Part shown: piece after piece, positions 8,646 to 14,144 of the stretch | Layout: every line of letters begins with the position of its first letter | Numbering within the stretch: position 1 is the stretch's first letter | Assembly (NCBI GenBank): GCA_029060625.1 | Contig: JAIDTO010000063.1 | Coordinates: forward strand, 1 to 33,582 | Reading direction: 5' to 3' | From: Muribaculaceae bacterium | Lineage (GTDB): Bacteria; Bacteroidota; Bacteroidia; Bacteroidales; Muribaculaceae | Length of the DNA: 33,582 nucleotides | Notes under the pieces: generated by a model | What the model was told of the DNA's origin: nothing | Database searches by the model: none | What the model saw: only the letters and a program-made list of their open reading frames with translations | Position numbers and translations under genes: made by a program

Positions 8646-8662
8646 TTTAGACGTCGTCTAAA
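8646..8662. promoter_or_regulatory. 17-bp perfect palindrome, candidate operator upstream of the ferredoxin gene
   Basis: TTTAGACG (8646-8653), a central T, then CGTCTAAA (8655-8662). The size and symmetry fit a dimeric repressor or activator site. It lies 34 nt upstream of the ferredoxin -33 box. It has no U-tract and a 1-nt centre, so a hairpin terminator is unlikely. The regulator is unknown. Confidence 0.4.
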
Positions 8663-8695
8663 TTAGGGGTGGAGGTGTCGATTTGTGGGCAGAAT

Positions 8696-8728
8696 GTTTG
8701 GTGAATTGCGGTTTTAGGTTTAAATTTG
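8696..8728 (+). promoter_or_regulatory. Promoter of the ferredoxin gene
   Basis: TTTG (8696-8699), a 21-nt spacer and TAAATTTG (8721-8728) match the Bacteroidetes housekeeping promoter. Transcription would start near 8735, giving a leader of about 55 nt. Confidence 0.7.
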
Positions 8729-8789
8729 CATTGAAAAATCAACCTGATAACAAATATCAAAATAATAAACCTTTAAAAGAATTACAATT

Positions 8790-8957
8790 ATGGCTTATGT
8801 AATTGGCGACAACTGCGTCGCATGTGGCACTTGCCAGAGCGTATGCCCCACCGATTCAATCACAGAGGGCGATATCTATCACATCAACCCGGACACTTGC
8901 ATCGATTGCGGCAGCTGCGCACAGGTTTGCCCGAGCGACGCTATCTCAGAAGGCTAA
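8790..8957 (+). CDS. Small 2x[4Fe-4S] ferredoxin
   Basis: This 55-residue protein begins MAYVIGDNCVACGTCQSVCP. Two classical clusters are complete: C9, C12, C15, C19 and C37, C40, C43, C47, each CxxCxxCxxxCP. The halves are internally symmetric (TDSITEG and SDAISEG), as in clostridial-type ferredoxins. It is a cytoplasmic low-potential electron carrier, for example for pyruvate:ferredoxin oxidoreductase, Rnf or radical SAM enzymes. It is monocistronic, with a good promoter upstream and a strong terminator 28 nt after the stop. A 17-bp palindrome further upstream may be a regulatory site. Confidence 0.96.
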   Translation: MAYVIGDNCVACGTCQSVCPTDSITEGDIYHINPDTCIDCGSCAQVCPSDAISEG

Positions 8958-8984
8958 TCTTCAGAGAAGACGCAAAGCAGAAAC

Positions 8985-9026
8985 ACAGGGTGCTGAATTA
9001 CAAATTCAGCACCCTGTAAGTTTTTT
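8985..9026 (+). terminator. Strong Rho-independent terminator of the ferredoxin gene
   Basis: ACAGGGTGCTGAATT (8985-8999) and AATTCAGCACCCTGT (9003-9017) form a perfect 15-bp stem with a 3-nt loop, followed after AAG by six Ts (9021-9026). Confidence 0.92.
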
Positions 9027-9054
9027 GTGTATTGAGAAAAAATGCGTAATTTTG
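9024..9054 (+). promoter_or_regulatory. Perfect promoter without an intact downstream gene
   Basis: TTTG (9024-9027), a 19-nt spacer and TAATTTTG (9047-9054) are an exact consensus match. The -33 box is built from the T-tract of the preceding terminator. The downstream frame has no start codon, so the promoter appears orphaned or drives a non-coding transcript. Confidence 0.65.
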
Positions 9055-9063
9055 CAGATATAA

Positions 9064-9249
9064 TCTAACCCTTGTGCGATAAAGTCATATAGGCAATACA
9101 CGCGCCTTCATGATAGCTATGGGGATGTACTTTCCGACAAGGAAGAGCAGATCATAGTGCTGATGATGGCCGGATTCATCCGTAAGAAGCTCGGGATCAC
9201 TGAGAAGGAGGATATCGTGGAATTCGTACGCCATGGTCAACCAGATTAA
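9064..9249 (+). pseudogene. C-terminal remnant of an unrecognised gene
   Basis: An open frame after a TAA at 9061 reads ...RLHDSYGDVLSDKEEQIIVL, then MMAGFIRKKLGITEKEDIVE and FVRHGQPD before TAA at 9247. It has a plausible amphipathic, protein-like composition but no ATG, GTG or TTG before the internal ATG pair in VLMMAG. It therefore looks like the last 50 or so codons of a gene whose front was deleted. I do not recognise the family. It could also be non-coding; the evidence is composition and frame length only. Confidence 0.4.
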
Positions 9250-9276
9250 GGTCTATTTAGGCCCCATTTTTTATGA

Positions 9277-9720
9277 GACGGGGCCTTAGTTGCATTTCCA
9301 CTTAATGGACTTGCACAAGGTTGGAATTTCGGCGCAGAGGCCGGATATGTTAACAACACACTTGCTGTGGAGGAATACGAATCAACCGCCCGAAATGGCT
9401 TTAAGATCGGTGTGAACGCTGAATATACCCTAAGCAATCATATCTCTTTTGAATCTGGACTTGCATATATCCGCAAGGGTGCAACAACTTCGGGTGATAA
9501 TATGGGATATGTAAGAATCAGCTCCATAAAATTTGCAGAGATGAATTATCTTCAGATCCCTCTGATGGCTGGGTATAAATTCGATTTGGGTAAACAGTTT
9601 AGTATTAAACCGGAAGCGGGGGGATACTTCGCAGCGGGCATAAACGGCGACTCTTTCGTCACAGGACTGGATAATTTCAATCAGCCATATGAAGCGAGAG
9701 TAGCGACATTTTTTTTGTGA
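9277..9720 (+). pseudogene. Remnant of an outer-membrane beta-barrel protein (PorT/OMP_b-brl type)
   Basis: The frame opens directly after a TGA with no start codon. It reads through what looks like the end of a signal peptide (ALVAFPLNGLAQG) into WNFGAEAGYVNNTLAVEEYE. It then shows alternating barrel strands: GFKIGVNAEYTLSNHISFES, GLAYIRKG, MNYLQIPLMAGYKFDLGKQF and SIKPEAGGYFAAGINGD. This is the normal pattern of small 8-strand Bacteroidetes barrels. It stops after ARVATFFL, on a run of eight Ts, well before the final strands and the aromatic C-terminus expected of the family. Both ends are therefore missing. A terminator follows. An internal GTG at 9367 could start a shorter product, but that would lack an export signal. 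Confidence 0.65.
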
Positions 9721-9723
9721 AAG

Positions 9724-9762
9724 TTAAGCCCTCGGCAGTAGTGCCGGGGCTTAATTATTTTT
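9724..9762 (+). terminator. Terminator after the barrel remnant
   Basis: TTAAGCCC plus CGGCA (9724-9737, one bulged T) pairs with TGCCG plus GGGCTTAA (9742-9754). The 4-nt loop is GTAG and TTATTTTT follows. Confidence 0.75.
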
Positions 9763-9799
9763 ACATATATTGGTAAAATTAAAATTGATATTACTTGGT

Positions 9800-9830
9800 T
9801 TTGAATTTTCAAGGATTTTTTATAATTTTG
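9800..9830 (+). promoter_or_regulatory. Promoter of the AlbA_2/GHKL regulator gene
   Basis: TTTG (9800-9803), a 19-nt spacer and TAATTTTG (9823-9830) are an exact match to the Bacteroidetes consensus, 31 nt before the ATG at 9862. Confidence 0.75.
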
Positions 9831-9861
9831 TACAGAATTATACTCTATTTTTCAAATATTT

Positions 9862-11418
9862 ATGACAAAGGAAGAGCTATTCGACAGGCTTAAAGATATA
9901 GAATGGGATGACTTTGAGGTAAAAGAGGCCTCCGGAGGTGTCCCAAAATCTATTTGGGAGACTGTCAGCGCGTTTTCCAATACTGCCGGAGGTTGGATAA
10001 TACTCGGTGTAAAGGAATCAAAGGTAAAGAGTGTATCAACATATGAAATTACAGGCATTGATAAAGCCGAAAAGATGGAACAGGACATAATCAGCACATT
10101 GCGTTCTGTCTCGAAGTTCAATGTGCCAATCCTTGCCACGGCACAGCTACTTGATTTTGACGACAAATCGGTTCTCTCCTTTTATATCCCCGCTTCAGCA
10201 AACAAGCCTGTATATTTCGGCAACAATCTGAACAATACATTTATCCGTGTGGGCAGTGGTGACCAACACGCCACCGACATAGAGATTGACATATTGATGC
10301 GTGAAAAGACATTCGGAATGAAGTCTGAAATGGAGGTTGAGGGAACCGGATTCGCAGATCTGAATACACAGTCGCTTCAGACATACCGCCGTCGCGTCAG
10401 GGACTTCAACCCTGATTTCCGATATAACGATCTCGATGACGAGCAGTTCTGTATAAAAACAGGTATAATTAGCCGAGGTAAGCTGACCTTCGGAGGATTG
10501 CTGATGCTTGGAAAATGTGAGGTAGTTCAGAAATTTGTACCACATTTCTGGATTGATTACATAGAGATTCCCGGCACTACATATTCAGATGCAGATTGCC
10601 GTTATACATACCGTATGCCTGAGCAGGAAAATATCTGGGAATACTTTAAGGTACTACTGCAACGATTGCGCCTTTATGTCGATAATCCCTTCATGGCGGG
10701 TCCCGACGGATTTTCACCGGAAGATAACTCCCAGTTGTATTGTCTCAGGGAAGGTCTTGTGAACCTGCTCGCCCATGCCGACTACTTTAGCCCGATGCAC
10801 TCGACTATTAGGGTATTCAACGACAGAATCGAGTTTCAGAATCCCGGACGCTTCGCCGTGCGTATCTCCGACAAACCCGGCAAGGTGAAATCGATTCCGC
10901 GTAACCCGAATATTATTGCATTCTTCCGTTTCGCTCGACAAGGCGAGAATGCGGGATATGGCATAGACAAGATAAAGCGCTGGACTAAGCTGACAGGACT
11001 TGAAGTTGATTTCGAAAGCGATATAACATCTTCAACCGTTACTTACCCATTGCCATCACAAAAAAGTGGTCAGATAAATAATTTGAAAAGTGGTCAGATA
11101 GAACATGTAGAAGTAATGCAAAAGGTTAATATTCAGAGAAATGATACCTTTGCGATAATGTCGAAAAGTGGTCAGATAGACGAATCCAAAAGTGGTCAGA
11201 TTACAGATTTGCCGAAAGGATATAAATCAGGTGATGAATCAAGGTCTAAAATTGTAGAGTCCATGAGAAATAATCCGGAAATATCCCGTAGGGAATTGTC
11301 AAAACTTCTCGGTATATCTCCTTCCGCTATTCAACGGCATATAGAATTCTTGAAAGAAGCAGAGATTATCGTTAGGCTTGGTAGCGACAGAAAAGGACTG
11401 TGGAAGGTTCTGAAGTAA
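9862..11418 (+). CDS. AlbA_2 (Schlafen-like) / GHKL-ATPase / winged-helix regulator with KSGQI repeats
   Basis: The 518-residue protein has three parts. Residues about 14-145 are an AlbA_2 domain (DFEVKEASGGVPKSIWETVS, AFSNTAGGWIILGVKES, NNTFIRVGSGDQHA). Residues about 270-395 are a GHKL-type ATP-binding domain, with the N-box-like REGLVNLLAHADY (297-309), RIEFQNPGRF and GENAGYGIDKI. Residues about 462-518 are a winged helix (SRRELSKLLGISPSAIQRHI). Between the last two lies a linker with four KSGQI copies at 401-405, 409-413, 435-439 and 443-447. Such proteins are annotated as ATP-binding or RecG-like transcriptional regulators and are frequent in Bacteroidales accessory DNA. Targets are unknown. 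It has its own promoter and stands alone beside decayed genes, which fits a laterally acquired or fast-turnover locus. Confidence 0.85.
   Translation: MTKEELFDRLKDIEWDDFEVKEASGGVPKSIWETVSAFSNTAGGWIILGVKESKVKSVSTYEITGIDKAEKMEQDIISTLRSVSKFNVPILATAQLLDFDDKSVLSFYIPASANKPVYFGNNLNNTFIRVGSGDQHATDIEIDILMREKTFGMKSEMEVEGTGFADLNTQSLQTYRRRVRDFNPDFRYNDLDDEQFCIKTGIISRGKLTFGGLLMLGKCEVVQKFVPHFWIDYIEIPGTTYSDADCRYTYRMPEQENIWEYFKVLLQRLRLYVDNPFMAGPDGFSPEDNSQLYCLREGLVNLLAHADYFSPMHSTIRVFNDRIEFQNPGRFAVRISDKPGKVKSIPRNPNIIAFFRFARQGENAGYGIDKIKRWTKLTGLEVDFESDITSSTVTYPLPSQKSGQINNLKSGQIEHVEVMQKVNIQRNDTFAIMSKSGQIDESKSGQITDLPKGYKSGDESRSKIVESMRNNPEISRRELSKLLGISPSAIQRHIEFLKEAEIIVRLGSDRKGLWKVLK
11062..11201 (+). repeat. Four near-identical AAAAGTGGTCAGAT repeats inside the regulator gene
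   Basis: Copies lie at 11062-11076, 11086-11100, 11164-11178 and 11188-11201. They are in frame and encode KSGQI. They form two pairs, each with 24-nt internal spacing, which suggests duplication of a 24-nt unit and then of the pair. Confidence 0.85.
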
Positions 11419-11561
11419 AATTGATAGAGACAATTTTGGGTATTTAGCGATTCGGCATTGCTTATAATCGACAATTTGATTGATTATGCATACTCTAATC
11501 ATCTCGGAAATGATCAGTTCAAATATACATACGAAAAAATCGGGATATTAGAAGAACTTGA

Positions 11562-11594
11562 TCAAGAGAGGTGGCAAGGCATGAGGCGGCCGTC
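11562..11594 (-). pseudogene. Second copy of the 3' end of the radical SAM gene
   Basis: Read on the minus strand, this encodes DGRLMPCHLS followed by TGA. The intact radical SAM gene ends DGRLMHCHLF and TGA at 12506-12538. The 31-nt cores (11564-11594 and 12508-12538) differ at only 4 positions, but homology ends abruptly upstream. It is a fragment of a related gene, placed on the other side of the channel gene. The overlapping plus-strand frame at 11458-11646 is not credible as a gene. Confidence 0.55.
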
Positions 11595-11643
11595 TTATCC
11601 GAATGAAATAGTGTTTTTCAAGAATATTTATGGACTTTTTTAT

Positions 11644-11651
11644 TAACTTTG
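11644..11651 (+). promoter_or_regulatory. -7 box upstream of the formate/nitrite-type channel
   Basis: TAACTTTG matches TAnnTTTG, 53 nt before the ATG at 11705. No clear TTTG is at the right distance; only a T-rich stretch lies near 11614-11619. Confidence 0.4.
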
Positions 11652-11704
11652 CACTCTGGTTGCGGCAGATGCCGTGAGATTGAAAACAAATAAATATTCG
11701 GAAT

Positions 11705-12499
11705 ATGCAGATAAAGACACCGGCAGAGATGCTTGATGCTTCCGTTAAGGGAGCTTGCGCGAAGGTTGAGAATACGATCAAGAATCCAGGACGACTATTT
11801 GTGGCTGCCATGGCCGCAGGAGCGTTCATTGCGATAGGCGGCATTCTTTCCCTGACCGTTGGATTCGGTTTCCCGGGCATTGCTTCAAGCAACCCTGCAT
11901 TGTGTAAGCTGCTTTCCGGCATCATGTTTCCGATAGGGCTTATCCTTGTTGTGGTATTAGGTGCGGAACTATTCACCGGCAACAACGCGATGCTAATTCC
12001 CGCCTATATGGAGAAGCGCTACAGTTTTGGAGCGGTACTGGCTAACTGGGGACTTGTATATTTAGGAAATTTTGTCGGTGCTGTTGGATTCACATATCTT
12101 CTTGTATATCTCGCAGGCCTGACTTCTGCTGATCCGTGGCATTCCGCCATAATCGGCATAGGGGTAGCCAAGACCTCTATGCCGTGGGGTGTAGTGCTGC
12201 TTAAGGGGATAGGAGCCAATTGGTTTGTGTGCCTTGGTGTATGGCTTGCGCTTTCCGGTCATAATCTATTGGAGAAAGCTCTTGGCTGTTGGCTGCCTGT
12301 GATGGCTTTCGTAGTATTAGGATACGAACACTGCATAGCCAATATGTTCTATCTTCCTCTCGCCATGCTGGAAGGAGCTCCGATTGGGATAGGGGAAAGC
12401 CTATGGTGCAATCTTATACCCGCAACATTAGGCAACATAATCGGCGGAGCTATTTTCGTAGGATGCCTGCACTGGTATCTGCACCGAGCCCGAAGGTGA
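11705..12499 (+). CDS. Formate/nitrite transporter (FNT) family channel
   Basis: The 264-residue integral membrane protein has about six transmembrane segments and the FNT signatures. These are AELFTGNNAM (87-96), the central motif GIGANWFVCLGVWLA (168-182), and GYEHCIANMFYLP (206-218) with the pore histidine H209 preceded by E208. The N-terminus, with PAEMLDASVKGACAKVENTI, matches the cytoplasmic helix of FocA/NirC proteins. It should form a pentameric inner-membrane channel for formate, nitrite or a related small anion. The substrate is not fixed by the sequence. It converges on the radical SAM gene with only 6 nt between the stops and no terminator in the gap, so transcripts may overlap. 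A fragment resembling the radical SAM tail lies just upstream. Confidence 0.93.
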   Translation: MQIKTPAEMLDASVKGACAKVENTIKNPGRLFVAAMAAGAFIAIGGILSLTVGFGFPGIASSNPALCKLLSGIMFPIGLILVVVLGAELFTGNNAMLIPAYMEKRYSFGAVLANWGLVYLGNFVGAVGFTYLLVYLAGLTSADPWHSAIIGIGVAKTSMPWGVVLLKGIGANWFVCLGVWLALSGHNLLEKALGCWLPVMAFVVLGYEHCIANMFYLPLAMLEGAPIGIGESLWCNLIPATLGNIIGGAIFVGCLHWYLHRARR

Positions 12500-12505
12500 G
12501 ATCAC

Positions 12506-13564
12506 TCAAAAGAGGTGGCAGTGCATAAGGCGGCCGTCGGAGTCGCGGAGGTGCATTCCGTTGCCTTCGCAGTAGCGCCAGAATGAGCATTCGGCGCATT
12601 TGCCGGTCTTCATCCATTCCCTGTCGCGGTATGGCTGGAATTTATTTTTCCATACTTCCCAGAAGTCATCCTTGTATATATTGCCCTGGCGGTAGTCGGC
12701 GCGGATACTTGGGCATGAACCGATTCCACCGTCAAGAAGCACCGATGCCACTGACACTCCTGCCTGGCAGGTGAAGAAACTGTCGCGGGCAATCCCTTCA
12801 TAACTTCCGAGAAAGCCCTCGCAACAGAATGATGCCTTGATGCGACCTTCTTTGCGGGTGGCTTTTATAAACTCCATCAGGGTCTTCATGTCATCATGCC
12901 CCATCTTGAACTCCTCATAATTTGCGGCACGCCCTGAAGGGAAGATTGTAAAGAGGCGCCATGCCTTAACTCCGCATGAGATAAGGTGTTCTTTAATTTC
13001 GGTCAGACGGTGGAGTGTACGTTGATTTACGCAAGTCACGACATCGAAATTGATGTCAGGGGTGGCAGCTACCATGCGGATCGCGGCGGTGGCACGCTCG
13101 AAAGATGCAGGATGGCAACGCATCCAGTTGTGGTCGTCCTTCAGTCCGTCGAGACTTATTGTCATAGCGTGGAGTCCTGCTCTGCGCAGACTTTGGAATC
13201 GTTGCGGAGTAAGTGCCAGTCCATTTGAGACGAATCCCCATGGGTAGCCACGGTCGTAGAGTTGACGCCCTACGTACTCAAGATCTTTTCTGAGAAGTGG
13301 TTCGCCACCTGTAATGACGATGTTCACGTGGTTTGGATTCACGTGAGGGGTCAGCGAGTCTATAACCTTCAGGAAGTCTTCCGCAGGCATATCGGGAATG
13401 ATCGAGGAGCTCTTGCAGTCGCTTCCGCAATGGCGGCATGAGAGATTGCACCGCCATGTGCATTCCCAAAAAAGCTGCCGCAAGGGGTGCTCGCGGCATT
13501 TCTCATGTTTTATCTTTCTATATAGCTCAAGTCCGATACGTTGACGTAGTGAAATACTTTTCAT
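12506..13564 (-). CDS. Radical SAM/SPASM enzyme of an rSAM/lipoprotein system
   Basis: The 352-residue protein has the radical SAM motif CX3CX2C at C39, C43 and C46 (WRCNLSCRHCGSDC). GGEPLLRKD (86-94) and the substrate-proximal SNGLALT follow. The C-terminus has a SPASM-like set of cysteines for auxiliary Fe-S clusters: C266, C284 (GIGSC), C323, C326, C332 (GKCAECSFWRYC) and C349. SPASM proteins usually modify peptides or proteins, for example thioether bonds or other side-chain changes. Its start codon overlaps the stop of the upstream lipoprotein gene (ATGA), indicating translational coupling. This gene pair matches the rSAM/lipoprotein tandem I recall from TIGRFAM models of Bacteroidetes (radical SAM partner plus putative lipoprotein). 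The reaction and substrate are not established; the lipoprotein is the obvious candidate. Confidence 0.85.
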   Translation of the reverse strand: MKSISLRQRIGLELYRKIKHEKCREHPLRQLFWECTWRCNLSCRHCGSDCKSSSIIPDMPAEDFLKVIDSLTPHVNPNHVNIVITGGEPLLRKDLEYVGRQLYDRGYPWGFVSNGLALTPQRFQSLRRAGLHAMTISLDGLKDDHNWMRCHPASFERATAAIRMVAATPDINFDVVTCVNQRTLHRLTEIKEHLISCGVKAWRLFTIFPSGRAANYEEFKMGHDDMKTLMEFIKATRKEGRIKASFCCEGFLGSYEGIARDSFFTCQAGVSVASVLLDGGIGSCPSIRADYRQGNIYKDDFWEVWKNKFQPYRDREWMKTGKCAECSFWRYCEGNGMHLRDSDGRLMHCHLF

Positions 13565-14025
13565 TCTTTATTTTTATTTTTCGACTTAAGAATAAAATCC
13601 ACTTTCTTTTCAGCATGCCCTCTGTACCAAGTGTCAGCGTATTTATCCCTGTCCTTGTATTCAAGCTCAACTACAATTGAATCTGGCTCCAAATCACCTT
13701 GCTCCGGAATGCAGACAACCTTAGCCTTATGTAAAATATCGTGTGATGAGATGGTATAGTCCCCATTATTATTAGTTTTGTCTGTCAAATTTGTGAGATA
13801 AGAGGGTTCTGTGTGTGGGCATACTCGAATCTCTGCATTTACTACATCTTCCCCGTTTTCATCGGTGACAGTGCCTTTGATTTCGAAACTACCTGTCGGC
13901 ATTCCATACATGCACGGATAATCCGGGTCATCCGGTGAAGAGGAGCAACTGAACCCGAGGAGTGATAGAAGTACCGAGCATATGCCCGTCAGGAATGAGG
14001 AGATGTGTTTTTTGATAAGTTTCAT
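13561..14025 (-). CDS. Lipoprotein partner of the radical SAM enzyme
   Basis: I choose the ATG at 14025, giving 154 residues. It starts a proper lipoprotein signal (MKLIKKHISSFLTGICSVLL then SLLGFSC, lipobox C27), whereas the longer frame back to 14088 adds an implausible Asn/Tyr-rich head. After the lipobox come CSSSPDDPDYPCMYGMPTGS, then a CarboxypepD_reg-like Ig-type domain (EIKGTVTDENGEDVVNAEIR ... NNNGDYTI), and a charged C-terminus. Remaining cysteines are C38, C69 and C105; C38 lies in the CMYGMPTG motif. The protein is expected in the outer or inner membrane, facing the periplasm. Its gene end overlaps the radical SAM start by 4 nt, and the sigma-barrel gene ends 119 nt upstream on the same strand. 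It may be the enzyme's substrate, but this is inference. Confidence 0.82.
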   Translation of the reverse strand: MKLIKKHISSFLTGICSVLLSLLGFSCSSSPDDPDYPCMYGMPTGSFEIKGTVTDENGEDVVNAEIRVCPHTEPSYLTNLTDKTNNNGDYTISSHDILHKAKVVCIPEQGDLEPDSIVVELEYKDRDKYADTWYRGHAEKKVDFILKSKNKNKE

Positions 14026-14144
14026 GTCGATTGTATTATTATTATTATATTCTATATTATAGATACGGTATTCTTGTCGATACTGCATGGTGCATTAAAA
14101 AATATTTTATGTTTGTATTTTCGTTGCAGTAGACGCATTAAACG

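Noticed and set aside
9259-9286. GGCCCC/GGGGCC hairpin as a terminator
   Set aside because: The stem is only 7 bp with a 14-nt loop and no T-tract after it; it is noted instead as a feature of the remnant junction.
11458-11646. 62-codon plus-strand frame upstream of the channel gene
   Set aside because: It crosses the duplicated rSAM tail, which reads sensibly only on the minus strand, and shows no conserved-protein character.
11548-11985. 145-codon minus-strand frame overlapping the channel gene
   Set aside because: It is mostly antisense to FNT transmembrane segments; the part over the rSAM-like fragment is in a different frame from that fragment.
14026-14088. Longer start of the lipoprotein gene (21 extra codons)
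   Set aside because: The extra residues are Tyr/Asn-rich and would bury the lipoprotein signal; the ATG at 14025 gives a normal signal peptide and lipobox.
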